64,000 nt of DNA, from assembly GCF_000307265.1 (NCBI RefSeq), contig NZ_DF158896.1:878860-942859 (forward strand). Direction: 5' to 3'. Within the stretch, counting starts at the first letter, position 1. The number at the start of each line of letters is the position of its first letter. The notes under the pieces were generated by a model. It did no database searches. It saw only the letters and a program-made list of their open reading frames with translations, and was not told where the DNA came from. Position numbers and translations under genes: made by a program. Shown here piece by piece: positions 43,541 through 51,780 of this stretch. This DNA is from Oscillibacter ruminantium GH1 (lineage in GTDB: Bacteria > Bacillota > Clostridia > Oscillospirales > Oscillospiraceae).

Positions 43541-43627
43541 GAACAGACAGAGGACTAAAAAAACAAGAGAAAAGAAAGCAGAAATTGTCATTTTTTTCGG
43601 CAAAGACTTCCAAAATTAAAAAAGTCA

Positions 43628-43636
43628 TGGTACAAT
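43628..43636 (+). promoter_or_regulatory. Extended -10 promoter of deacetylase gene
   Basis: TGG-TACAAT is an extended -10 element; the -35 box (TTCCAA at 43607) is poor. Confidence 0.5.
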
Positions 43637-43786
43637 AACCGCAAGAAAAAATTTGCACGCCGATTTTAACCGTTTTTTCGCAGGTTGCGGTTTACTCCAA
43701 GGCGGGAAAATTGTGGTATGTGTGTTATCCCAAAGCAGTGAGGCTTATTTGAAAGGGCCGCTGCGGCGCGGGAGGGGAGGACCCTA

Positions 43787-45250
43787 ATGAAACGGCTGGC
43801 ACAGGGTGCGTTGATTGAGGACGATTTGACAGAGGAACTTCTACCCGGGAAGACGGTGGATTTTCCCGGAGGCATGAAGCAGTCGGAGGAGAGAATTACC
43901 GACGGCGAAAATTTCAAATCAAAAGATGCTGTGGATGCGGAGAAGACAGCGGAGAGTTTCACAGAAGATAGTGAAGCCGGAGAGGTGGAGGACGCTTCAA
44001 AGGACAGCGAAGGCGAAGAAACAGAGAGCGCCTCAGAAGGCAATGAAGTTGGAGAAGCGGAGAACGATTCAAAGGACAGCGAAGCCGAGGAAACAGAGAG
44101 CGTCTCAGAAGGCAGCCAAGCTGGAGAGGCGGAGAAGTTTGCCGAGGCGCAGACCTCTGCAAAACCGGGAGAGCCTACGAAAACGGACAATGGCGGGGAA
44201 GGCGATCCCGCTCAGGACGGAGCGGAATGGCAGGATGTTGAAGAACAGGGCAACGAAAGCCAACGCTTTGCAGAAAAAGCACAGGAGCCGTATTTCGGGA
44301 GCGTTAAATTTTTTAAAAACATGATTTTGGTGGCGGTTGCCATCGCCATTGCGGTACCCACGGTACTGGCGGTCGCCATTTGGCGGCACGGAGAGGCAGC
44401 CGTCAGTACGATGGAGGGAGAGCAGGCACAGCTCAATACCGCGCTGGAGGACTTACAGACCCGATATGACCAGTTGGCCGCCGACAAACAGGCGGAAGAG
44501 GCGATCTGGGGCGGGTCGGTTGCCGGGCAGGTGGTACAGACCGAGCCGCTGGACTATCAGACGCTCTATCCGGATTTTTACGTGGACGCGCCCATGGGCG
44601 CGCCGGTGCAGGACGACAAGACAATGTACCTCACCTTTGACGACGGCCCCTCATCCAACACGCCGCTGCTTCTGTCCATCCTGCGCAGCAAGGACGTGAA
44701 GGCCACCTTTTTTGTTGTGGGGGGCGACACGGAGAGACAGCGCCAATGGATGCGTGATATTGCGGCGGACGGCAATACCTTGGGGATGCACAGCTACACC
44801 CACAATTACCATGAAATCTATGAATCGGTGGAGTCGTTTTTGGACGACTACTATCAATTGTTCACCAATATCAAGGAAGCTACCGGACAGGCACCGACCA
44901 TCTTCCGATTCCCCGGAGGAAGCGTGAACAGCTATAACTATCCGGTATACCGGGAGATCGTGGCCGAAATGCTGCGGCGGGGATTCGTGTTTTACGATTG
45001 GAACCTGTCCAGCGGAGATGCGTCCTCCAACTACATATCGCCCAAGAGGATCACGGATAATATTCTGAACAATTCTTCGGCATTCTCGCGGGGAATCGTA
45101 CTGTTCCACGACGCACCCAGCAAGGACAGTACGGTAGAAGCCCTCGGCGGGGTGATCGACGGGCTGCGGGAACAGGGCTATAACTTTGCCCCTCTCAGCC
45201 GCGAGGTGCGGCCCATGCTGTTCAACTATACCGACTATCAGCCGGACTGA
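43787..45250 (+). CDS. Membrane-anchored polysaccharide deacetylase with acidic repeat tail
   Basis: 487 residues. The first 175 form an acidic, low-complexity cytosolic tail with a 24-residue repeat. A membrane anchor (about 178-200) and a short coiled coil follow, then the NodB deacetylase domain with TFDDGPS (about 283), the metal histidines HSYTH (about 334) and RFPGGS (about 374). Such enzymes remove acetyl groups from peptidoglycan or other wall sugars outside the cell. The tail is unusual for the family and may bind a cytosolic partner. It is followed by a bactofilin gene. ATG 43787 follows GGGAGGGGAGG. Confidence 0.9.
   Translation: MKRLAQGALIEDDLTEELLPGKTVDFPGGMKQSEERITDGENFKSKDAVDAEKTAESFTEDSEAGEVEDASKDSEGEETESASEGNEVGEAENDSKDSEAEETESVSEGSQAGEAEKFAEAQTSAKPGEPTKTDNGGEGDPAQDGAEWQDVEEQGNESQRFAEKAQEPYFGSVKFFKNMILVAVAIAIAVPTVLAVAIWRHGEAAVSTMEGEQAQLNTALEDLQTRYDQLAADKQAEEAIWGGSVAGQVVQTEPLDYQTLYPDFYVDAPMGAPVQDDKTMYLTFDDGPSSNTPLLLSILRSKDVKATFFVVGGDTERQRQWMRDIAADGNTLGMHSYTHNYHEIYESVESFLDDYYQLFTNIKEATGQAPTIFRFPGGSVNSYNYPVYREIVAEMLRRGFVFYDWNLSSGDASSNYISPKRITDNILNNSSAFSRGIVLFHDAPSKDSTVEALGGVIDGLREQGYNFAPLSREVRPMLFNYTDYQPD
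43973..44136 (+). repeat. 72-bp tandem repeat inside deacetylase gene
   Basis: Copy 1 is 43973-44044, copy 2 is 44045-44116 and a partial third is 44117-44136. They encode 24-residue acidic units containing SKDSE and EETES. Repeat-number change by slippage is possible. Confidence 0.85.
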
Positions 45251-45344
45251 GCTGGAAGACACAAATCAAGCGAATCACCGCCGGACGGCGAAGCGATATC
45301 CGCTGTCAGGGTAGGCCAGAGTAGAGAAAGGATATGGAGAACAG

Positions 45345-46058
45345 ATGAAAAAGGAAAATTTCAGCAAGGCCATGAATGAGATGTTTGGCGTGGGCGGAGA
45401 CAGCAGAACGGAATCACCTGCCGCAGAGCCGGTTATGTCCCCCCCGTCGGAGCCGTTTGCTCCGGAAGAACCCTTCGTGCCCGCGGATATCCCTGCAGCT
45501 CCAGTCCCCGCGCCCGAACCCATCATCCCGCCGGAGCCGATCGCTCCGCCCGAAATGCCGAAAGAGAAGGTCCCCGACCCCTTTGCCGCCGCAGTTCCCT
45601 ACTCGCCGCAGACCTCTTATACCAGAACGGTGCCTGTGCAAAAGACGATTTTGGCGCCGGGCACCACGTTCGTGGGAAATATGACCGCACAGGGCGATGT
45701 GGACATGGATTGTGATTTTCAGGGCGATATCCACGCCAGCGGCACGGTGACGATTCGGACGAAACTGGCGGGCGATTTGAGTGCGAATGTGGTGGAGCTG
45801 GTGGCCTGCGAAGTGCAGGGCGACGTTCACGCCGACGAGAGTGTGCGGATTGACGGCAGCTCCAAGGTGATCGGCAACATCACCGGAAAAGATCTGAACT
45901 GCGCCGGAAGCGTGCAGGGCAACGTGCAGGTCAGCGGCCATGTGACGGTTAACGGCAGCGCCTATATTGAGGGCGATCTGGAAGCCGCCAGTATAACTAT
46001 TGAAAACGGCGCGGGCATCAACGGACAGATGCAGGTTCTGCCCCGCAAGGTCCAGTAA
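45345..46058 (+). CDS. Bactofilin (polymer-forming cytoskeletal protein)
   Basis: 237 residues. A proline/glutamate-rich disordered N terminus (about 20-95) precedes a right-handed beta-helix bactofilin domain (about 100-230). That domain shows the repeating G(D/N)(I/V/L) steps (GNMTAQGDVDMDCDFQGDI, GDLSANVVEL, GNITGKDL, GNVQVSGHV, GDLEAASI). Bactofilins polymerise without nucleotide and localise wall enzymes. Its place right after a membrane-anchored deacetylase suggests the two work together on wall shape. ATG 45345 follows GGAGAACAG. Confidence 0.9.
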   Translation: MKKENFSKAMNEMFGVGGDSRTESPAAEPVMSPPSEPFAPEEPFVPADIPAAPVPAPEPIIPPEPIAPPEMPKEKVPDPFAAAVPYSPQTSYTRTVPVQKTILAPGTTFVGNMTAQGDVDMDCDFQGDIHASGTVTIRTKLAGDLSANVVELVACEVQGDVHADESVRIDGSSKVIGNITGKDLNCAGSVQGNVQVSGHVTVNGSAYIEGDLEAASITIENGAGINGQMQVLPRKVQ

Positions 46059-46170
46059 CGAAGAAATGATAGCAATCCACAGAAATAGCACATATAAAAG
46101 AGACGAGACAAACGGCTGCGGCACAAGACAAGGACGACGCAGTGCTGAGGCAGTTTGAGTGTTGAACTGT

Positions 46171-46223
46171 TTGCGATATTTTTGTGAATTGCTATAATAC
46201 AGGCTGGCGGAAATCGCCAGCCT
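46171..46223 (+). promoter_or_regulatory. rsmA promoter with 5' leader hairpin
   Basis: TTGCGA (46171-46176), 16-base spacer, consensus TATAAT (46193-46198). The transcript would begin with the hairpin AGGCTGGCG/CGCCAGCCT (46201-46223), which may protect the 5' end. Confidence 0.65.
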
Positions 46224-46312
46224 GTATTTGTCTGCGGCCGGTTTTAAACCCGCCGGTTTGCGGCGATACTTTCTGTGAACAGGCGCACGAGCGCGGAAAG
46301 GCGGAGAATCTC

Positions 46313-47161
46313 ATGAATCTTTGCGATCTGAATGATCTGCGGAACCTGCTGGGACGGCATGGTTTCCGCTTCTCGAAATCCATGGGTCAGAATTTCCTGA
46401 TCGACCCTGCTGTGCCGCAGGAGATCGCGGACGCTTCCGGCGCTTCGCCGAAGTGGGGCGTGTTGGAGATTGGCCCGGGTGTGGGGCCGCTGACGGTGGA
46501 ACTGGCAAGCAGAGCCGGAAAAGTGATCTCTGTGGAGCTGGACAAGTCCCTGATGCCGGTGCTGGCGGAGACGTTGGCGGAGTTTCCCAACGCGGAAATT
46601 GTGCCCGGCGATGTGATGAAGCTGGATCTGGACGGTCTGCTTCAGGAAAAATTCGGAGATCGGCCGGTGATGGCCTGCGCGAATCTGCCCTACAACATCA
46701 CCACGCCGGTGCTGACGAAATTCGTGGAGACAAAAGCCATCCGGCAATTCACCGTTATGATTCAGCGGGAGGTGGCGCAGCGGATCTGCGCCGCGCCGGG
46801 GACCAGTGGGGGGAGCTCTTTCTCCCTGTTTTTGCAGTATTATATGGAGCCGGAATATCTGTTCCCGGTGCCTCCGGAAAAGTTTTATCCCGCGCCGAAG
46901 GTGACCTCCGCCGTGGTGCGGTGCGTCCGGCGGGAAAAGCCGCCGGTGGAGGTGGAGAATGAGGAATTGCTGTTCCGGCTGATGCGGGGGGCGTTTGCTT
47001 TGCGCCGCAAGACGCTGGCGAACAGTCTGGCCTCCGCGCTGGGAAGATCCAAGGAGGAGCTGCTGGCCGCCATACGGGCAGCGGGACTGGCGGAGACGGT
47101 TCGGGGTGAGCAGCTGACCTTTGCAGACTTTGCCGCGCTCTGTGAAATTTTACAAGACTGA
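46313..47161 (+). CDS. rsmA: 16S rRNA dimethyladenosine transferase RsmA (KsgA)
   Basis: 282 residues. Family motifs are SMGQNFLIDP (about 23-32), the SAM-binding EIGPGVGPLT (about 52-61), VELDKS (about 74), and the catalytic NLPYNITTP (about 122-130), with the C-terminal RRKTLANSL. It methylates two adjacent adenines near the 3' end of 16S rRNA. Start ATG 46313 behind GGCGGAG. Confidence 0.95.
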   Translation: MNLCDLNDLRNLLGRHGFRFSKSMGQNFLIDPAVPQEIADASGASPKWGVLEIGPGVGPLTVELASRAGKVISVELDKSLMPVLAETLAEFPNAEIVPGDVMKLDLDGLLQEKFGDRPVMACANLPYNITTPVLTKFVETKAIRQFTVMIQREVAQRICAAPGTSGGSSFSLFLQYYMEPEYLFPVPPEKFYPAPKVTSAVVRCVRREKPPVEVENEELLFRLMRGAFALRRKTLANSLASALGRSKEELLAAIRAAGLAETVRGEQLTFADFAALCEILQD

Positions 47162-47254
47162 CGTTCTATCAAAATTGAGCAAAGAGTATCCGCCTTCCCC
47201 GAAGATACATATCTTCGGCGGAGGCGGATGTTTTTCGGTTTGGAGAAGCGGGGA

Positions 47255-47695
47255 TTATTTGCGGTCGGGAAATTTTTTACACAGTGCGTCCAGCTCGTCG
47301 ATCAGTGCGTCCAGTTCCGGAGCGGTCAGCGTGCAGCTGATATCCGCGTTTTCAAGATCTTCCATTGTGTTGGGCAGGGTGAAGGAGACATCCACGGCGT
47401 AACGGCCCTCGCCCTCCGTCCGGGCGGAGAAGAGAAAATACGGCTCGGAAAAATCGCTGTCGTAGCTGTCGCGGATGCCGGAGCGCAAAACCTTGAGCCC
47501 GGCGGTCAGCTCGGTCAGCTCAAAGGTCAAAAGACAGCTGTTGGAGTCTTTGATCACACGTCCGTCCTCGTCGGAATAGGTGGCGCGAAGGACCAGCCAG
47601 TTGCGGTCGTCGCTGTTGGGTGCGCCGGAATCCTCGGAAAATTCATAGTTGATGATTTCCAGCTTCAAGCTGGCTTCGTCGTTTTTGAAAAGCAT
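47255..47695 (-). CDS. WapI-like immunity-family protein
   Basis: 146 residues, acidic, soluble. The pattern LKLEIINYEFSEDSG, NWLVLRATYSDEDG and CLLTFELTELTAGL resembles the WapI-type immunity family that neutralises WapA-like contact toxins. No toxin gene is near; it follows an Fe-S aldo/keto reductase gene by 11 bases. Orphan immunity proteins are common, and some relatives may have unrelated roles. ATG 47695 follows AAGGAGAACCCGT. Confidence 0.65.
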   Translation of the reverse strand: MLFKNDEASLKLEIINYEFSEDSGAPNSDDRNWLVLRATYSDEDGRVIKDSNSCLLTFELTELTAGLKVLRSGIRDSYDSDFSEPYFLFSARTEGEGRYAVDVSFTLPNTMEDLENADISCTLTAPELDALIDELDALCKKFPDRK

Positions 47696-47706
47696 ACGGG
47701 TTCTCC

Positions 47707-48741
47707 TTATTGATCGTTATGATGCTGGGCATAAAACGCGTCGTAGTCCTTCAGCATGGCCTGGAGCAGCTCCGGCGTATCCAACTCATAGGGGCAGCGG
47801 CTCTTGCAGACATCGCAGTGGATGCAATCTTCGATCCTGTGCATTTTTGCGTACCACTCGTCGGTCATATAGGGCTGGTAGGGGGAGCGGCGCAGAAGCA
47901 TGGCCATTCGGGCGGCCTGAGGAATGTCAATCCCGGCGGAGCAGGGGAGACAGTATCCACAGCTGCGGCAGAAATTATGGGCCAGCTCCTTGCGGTCATG
48001 GTCGATCACGGCCTGAAGCGCGGGGGTCAGCTGCTGGTTCTCCTCGGTCAGCTCCAGCCACTGGTCCAGTTCCCATTCGTGCTGCACGCCCCAGATGGGA
48101 ACCACATTGTCATAGCCCTGCATGAACGCATAGCAGGCGGCGGCATTGTTCAGCATTCCGCCGGACAGACCCTTCATGGCGATGAAACCCATATCCGCCG
48201 CCTTGCAGCGATTGACCAAATCCACGTCCTTGCCGGAGGACAAATAGCAGAAGGGAAACTGCATCGTCTCAAAATTGCCGGAGTCCACAGCGGCAAGGGC
48301 TACCTTTAAACGGTGGTTTGTGATGCCGATATGGCGGACATAGCCCTTCTGCTTTGCCTCCAGCGCGGCGGCAAACGGCCCGTCTGGGTCGTTGATATCC
48401 GGCAGCTGGGCAGGATTATGAAACTGGAAGAGGTCAATGTAATCCGTTTTCAAGCGGCGGAGACTCTCCTCAATGTGGGATTGCACGGTTTTTTTATCCC
48501 CGCCGCCGCTTTTGGTGGAGATCACAATGTTGTGGCGCACATCACTGAGCGCCTCACCAATTTTTTCTTCGCTGTCCGTATAGGCGTTGGCGGTATCAAA
48601 ATAATTGATACCGGAATCATAGGCCCGGCGCAGGAGCGCTTTTGCATCCGCATGGCCGATGCGCTGGACGGGCAAAGCGCCGAAAGCGGTTTTCGTGACC
48701 ATCAGTTCGGTTCTGCCAAGGCGGACTTTTTTCATTTCCAT
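47707..48741 (-). CDS. Aldo/keto reductase with C-terminal ferredoxin-like [4Fe-4S] domain
   Basis: 344 residues. The aldo/keto reductase barrel has FDTANAYTDSEEKIG (catalytic Asp and Tyr), STKSGGG and a QFHNPAQLPD loop. A C-terminal extension carries two cysteine sets: CRSCGYCLPC (about 275-284) and CIHCDVCKSRCP (about 316-327). The second fits a 4Fe-4S cluster. These fusions are frequent in anaerobes; the substrate is unknown. I start at ATG 48741 after GGGAGGAA, giving MEMKKVRLG. Confidence 0.9.
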   Translation of the reverse strand: MEMKKVRLGRTELMVTKTAFGALPVQRIGHADAKALLRRAYDSGINYFDTANAYTDSEEKIGEALSDVRHNIVISTKSGGGDKKTVQSHIEESLRRLKTDYIDLFQFHNPAQLPDINDPDGPFAAALEAKQKGYVRHIGITNHRLKVALAAVDSGNFETMQFPFCYLSSGKDVDLVNRCKAADMGFIAMKGLSGGMLNNAAACYAFMQGYDNVVPIWGVQHEWELDQWLELTEENQQLTPALQAVIDHDRKELAHNFCRSCGYCLPCSAGIDIPQAARMAMLLRRSPYQPYMTDEWYAKMHRIEDCIHCDVCKSRCPYELDTPELLQAMLKDYDAFYAQHHNDQ

Positions 48742-49041
48742 GGGAAGTTCCTCCCTATTTGTGTATTCGAGGGATTTATGAAAGGGAATCACAGACAATT
48801 TATGACGCCGGCGTTATCCGCGAACGATGCAACGCCGTTCTCAAAAAGTGCTGGTGAAATTTTCTGACACTGATTGTACCCCATTCAGATGCGGTTTGCA
48901 AGGGGCGGAAGGCTCTCGAATTTTGCCCGGATGCGGTGGGGGGCTGCGCTTATTTAGCACGTTGCGAGAAAAGGCACTACGGCTGTGGTGACAAAAAATT
49001 CGTTGTTTGACGAGAGATATAAAATGTGCTATCATGCAGGC
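48742..49041. other. Intergenic region between AKR and ModE-like genes
   Basis: Divergent spacer of 300 bases. The only clear element is the sigma-A promoter at 49007-49035. No gene is visible. Confidence 0.6.
49007..49035 (+). promoter_or_regulatory. Promoter of ModE-like gene, apparently giving a leaderless mRNA
   Basis: TTGACG (49007-49012), 17-base spacer, TATCAT (49030-49035). A start point 6-8 bases downstream falls on the ATG at 49042. Confidence 0.65.
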
Positions 49042-49398
49042 ATGAAAAAGAAGTTGCAGTTAAAACTGACGATCCGGTTGTACTCCGACGACGATGAGCG
49101 CTGTTTTGGGCCGGGAATTGCCGTGCTGCTCCACAGGGTGGAGGAGCACCATTCTTTGCGCGCTGCTGCGGCGTCCATGGAGATGGCATACTCCAAGGCG
49201 TGGCGCATCGTGCGCACGGCGGAGGCCGTGTTCGGCTGCAAGCTGCTGGACAGCGCCACCGGCGGAAAAAACGGCGGAGGAGCCGCGCTGACCAAAGAGG
49301 CGAAGGCGCTGTTGACGGACTATGACGGGTACTGCGCCGAGGTAAGCGCGTTCGCGGCGGAAAAGTTTAAAAGCTATTTTGAAGAACGGAAAGAGTAA
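49042..49398 (+). CDS. ModE N-terminal-type winged-helix regulator
   Basis: 118 residues holding only the ModE/LysR-like DNA-binding domain. It has FGPGIAVLLHRVEEHHSLRAAAASMEMAYSKAWRIVRTAEAVFG, then the wing region with GGKNGGGAALT. The molybdate-binding C-terminal domains of full ModE are absent. Such single-domain proteins are found near molybdate or tungstate genes, but none adjoins it here; molybdenum enzymes lie elsewhere in the window. There is no ribosome site before ATG 49042, and the promoter position suggests a leaderless transcript. Confidence 0.8.
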   Translation: MKKKLQLKLTIRLYSDDDERCFGPGIAVLLHRVEEHHSLRAAAASMEMAYSKAWRIVRTAEAVFGCKLLDSATGGKNGGGAALTKEAKALLTDYDGYCAEVSAFAAEKFKSYFEERKE

Positions 49399-49417
49399 AG
49401 GATATCGTTGATCAATC

Positions 49418-49449
49418 AAGCGGCGGAGGAGTCAAATCCTCCGCTGCTT
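49418..49449 (+). terminator. Terminator after ModE-like gene
   Basis: 13-bp stem (49418-49430 with 49437-49449, one G-U), loop GTCAAA, followed by AATTTG. Confidence 0.75.
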
Positions 49450-49509
49450 AATTTGTTAAGCAATCTTGTTTGCAGCAGAACAATCCTTTCATGCAAAGGC
49501 AATATATGG

Positions 49510-49566
49510 TTGACAATATCGATATTCGATGTTATGCTATGGGCATGAAATATCGATATTCGATAT
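49510..49566 (+). promoter_or_regulatory. PadR promoter with twin operators
   Basis: TTGACA (49510-49515) and TATGCT (49533-49538) are 17 bases apart. The 16-base sequence AATATCGATATTCGAT occurs at 49515-49530, filling the spacer, and again at 49549-49564 near the start point. The second copy extends to the perfect palindrome ATATCGA-TAT-TCGATAT (49550-49566). This is a strong layout for autorepression by the PadR protein. Confidence 0.8.
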
Positions 49567-49587
49567 CTGCTGGAAGGAGAGGCGGCA

Positions 49588-49911
49588 ATGGCACGGAAGA
49601 AATTTCAGACCCTGACGGAGCAGATGTTTTATAGTTTGTTATGTCTGCGGCAGGAGCGATGCGGTGCGGACGTGATGGCGCAGGTGGACCAAATGACCCG
49701 GGGGCGTGTCGTGATCGGGCCGGGGACGCTTTATAATCTGCTGGACAGCTTTTTGACTGCCGGAATGATCGAAGAGACGGCGGTGGAGGGGCGGCGGCGC
49801 AGCTATCGCATTACGGCGGCGGGGGAGCGGGCGCTGGCGGAGGAGGCGGAACGGCTGGAGACATTGCTGGGGGACTATCGGCGCTTTCGTGTGGAAGGAG
49901 AGACGCGATGA
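49588..49911 (+). CDS. PadR-family transcriptional regulator
   Basis: 107 residues with the PadR winged helix: LTEQMFYSLLCL, then VVIGPGTLYNLLDSFLTAGMIEE and the wing RRRSYRITAAGERAL. It overlaps the DUF2812 gene by four bases (ATGA), the usual arrangement in which PadR represses a membrane partner. Two matching palindromes cover its promoter. ATG 49588 follows AAGGAGAGGCGG. Confidence 0.92.
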   Translation: MARKKFQTLTEQMFYSLLCLRQERCGADVMAQVDQMTRGRVVIGPGTLYNLLDSFLTAGMIEETAVEGRRRSYRITAAGERALAEEAERLETLLGDYRRFRVEGETR

Positions 49912-51296
49912 AAGAGATTAAGCGCGAGTTGATGTGGTTTGAGTTCTACGAAGACGCAGCCATCGTGGAACATCTGACGGCGATGGCGGAGAAGGGCTGG
50001 CTGCTGGAACAGGCGGGGAACCTCTGGCGATACCGCAGGGCGGAGCCGCGAAAGATACGGTATGCCGTGACCTATTTTTCTGAGTCCTCGGAGTTTAACC
50101 CGATACCTACGGAAAACGAGGAGACTCTGCGGGAATACTGCGCGGCGGCGGGGTGGGACTATGTGACCAGCTGGCACCAAATGGTGATTTTCTCCACCGA
50201 CCGGGCGGACGCACCGCCTATTGAGACGGATGAGAGGACGAAGCTGGCGGTGGTCCACCGGGCGATGAAGAAGAATTTCCTGCCGGGGAATCTGGTGCTG
50301 CTGGCGCTGTTTGGATTCAATTTGCTGATCCAACTATCCGTCAACATGGATGACCTTGTGCAGTACCTGTCCGATGGGATGCAGTTGGGCACATCGCTGC
50401 TGGTACTGATGTTGCTGGTGTATTATGGAGGGAACCTGATCTCCTATGGATTGTGGTATCGAAGAAGCAGACGCTCAGTGGAGCGGGGCGGGCCGTGCGT
50501 GGAACGGAAGAATCGCTTTAAGCGGGGAAAGCAGGTCGCGCTGCTGGCCTTTTCGGCGGCGGTCATGGCGCTGCTATACATTCCTTCCGCGTTGGCGTAT
50601 GGACACGAGACAGCCGGTGCGTGGCTGATTTACAGCGGCATTTATGGGCTGGAGATCGCGGCGGTATGGGGCCTGCGAAAGTGGATGAAACGGCGGGGTG
50701 TAAACGCGTGGACGAATCGGCTGGTGTCAGTGGGGGGCGGAATTGTGCTGGCGCTTGCTTTGACGGCGGGTACCACGGCATTGATGCTGCGAGCGGATTT
50801 GTTTCAGCCGAAGGATGCGGAGGAATACGTCAACACTCACGGCAATACGTGGACGATTTATCACGATGATTTGCCGCTGACCATGGAAGATCTGCGGGGC
50901 GCAGACGAGAAGCACTGGTCTTATGAGATACGCGTTAAAACAAGCCCGCTGGCGGTATATCGGGACGCGCAGCAAACCGAATATGACGACTGGGAAAGAC
51001 TGAACTACGAAATTCTGGATGTGCGGGCCGGTTTTTTACGCCAAAGTTTACTGAATGACTGGCTGGATCTTTCTGATTGGAATAACGAAATGGATCCCGA
51101 CGAGGGCTACGTTTACCGCAGTGTGGATGCGCAGCCATGGGGAGCGGATGCAGTCTATCAACTGGAACGTGCCGGGGAACCGACGGGCACCTTTATCCTG
51201 TGCAAAGGAAAGCGCATTGTGCGGATTTACCTTGAATGGGAGCCTGCGGCCAAGCAGATGGCGCTGACGGGAGAAAAACTGCTGACAGACGTGTGA
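49908..51296 (+). CDS. DUF2812 domain membrane protein
   Basis: 462 residues. The N-terminal DUF2812 domain (about 5-110) has WFEFYEDAAIVEHLTAMAEKGWLLE. Four hydrophobic helices (about 124-145, 162-182, 207-227, 234-255) and perhaps a fifth (about 280-298) follow, with a 150-residue hydrophilic C-terminal domain probably outside. The function is unknown; PadR/DUF2812 pairs are common in Firmicutes and tend to respond to envelope or drug stress. Translationally coupled to padR. Confidence 0.85.
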   Translation: MKEIKRELMWFEFYEDAAIVEHLTAMAEKGWLLEQAGNLWRYRRAEPRKIRYAVTYFSESSEFNPIPTENEETLREYCAAAGWDYVTSWHQMVIFSTDRADAPPIETDERTKLAVVHRAMKKNFLPGNLVLLALFGFNLLIQLSVNMDDLVQYLSDGMQLGTSLLVLMLLVYYGGNLISYGLWYRRSRRSVERGGPCVERKNRFKRGKQVALLAFSAAVMALLYIPSALAYGHETAGAWLIYSGIYGLEIAAVWGLRKWMKRRGVNAWTNRLVSVGGGIVLALALTAGTTALMLRADLFQPKDAEEYVNTHGNTWTIYHDDLPLTMEDLRGADEKHWSYEIRVKTSPLAVYRDAQQTEYDDWERLNYEILDVRAGFLRQSLLNDWLDLSDWNNEMDPDEGYVYRSVDAQPWGADAVYQLERAGEPTGTFILCKGKRIVRIYLEWEPAAKQMALTGEKLLTDV

Positions 51297-51301
51297 GATA
51301 G

Positions 51302-51336
51302 AAGACGCGGCGGAGCCAATAGCTCCGCCGCGTCTT
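51302..51336. terminator. Bidirectional terminator
   Basis: Perfect 15-bp stem AAGACGCGGCGGAGC/GCTCCGCCGCGTCTT, loop CAATA, between genes that end toward each other. Confidence 0.78.
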
Positions 51337-51339
51337 GCA

Positions 51340-51777
51340 TTATCGGATATTGTACAGGGAGGACATGGCGAGATACAGCTGGGAGAAGGGACGCATAACG
51401 TTCCAGATACCTGCGCCCTGAAAGCCGTATTCCTGAATAAGCCGGAGACGGGCGGAGAGACTGCGGGCGTCGTCAAACCAGACCTCGTGGACCGTGCCGC
51501 CGGGGTCGGCATAGTGGAAAAAGGGGGCCTGAGCCGTTTCATCGTACTGAATGGCGACCTCGTGCTCAATGGCCAGCTCAATGGCCCGCTGGTTGGAGAT
51601 GGATTGTGCTTTTGTCTCGCCCTCCATAAAGGGGAGGGGCCAGTCGTAGCCATAATTGGAAAGACCCAGAAAAATCTTTGCGGCGGGAATCTCGGTGATG
51701 GCATAATCCAGCACTTCCCGGACTTGAGGAAGGGGTGACACAGGGCCGGGAGGCCCATAGGTATATCCCCCGTGTTG
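51340..51777 (-). pseudogene. GH18 (YaaH-like spore hydrolase) gene, 3' part only, cut by the integrated element
   Basis: The minus strand keeps about 145 codons of the C-terminal half of a glycoside hydrolase 18 domain. Segments are GGYTYGPPGPVSPLPQV, VLDYAITEIPAAKIFLGLSNYGYDW, HEVWFDDARSLSARL and GFQGAGIWNVMRPF, all typical of YaaH/SleL-type spore cortex glycosidases. Upstream of GGYTYGPP the frame meets the stop codon of the recombinase (51778-51780), so the catalytic half is missing. The 5' part should lie at the far end of the element, outside the window. Excision would restore the gene. Confidence 0.88.
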
Positions 51778-51780
51778 TTA
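51760..51780. other. Attachment junction (attL/attR) of the integrated element
   Basis: Sequence homologous to the GH18 gene ends within about 51763-51777 and the recombinase stop codon is at 51778-51780. The crossover must lie near GGGGATATACC on the minus strand, inside the codons for the conserved GGYTYGPP motif. The exact core cannot be fixed without the other junction. Confidence 0.7.

Larger units (their letters stand above)
43478..43786. other. Gap before polysaccharide deacetylase gene
   Basis: Holds the terminator at 43498-43540, an A/T-rich stretch and an extended -10 promoter (43628-43636). Nothing else is recognised. Confidence 0.65.
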
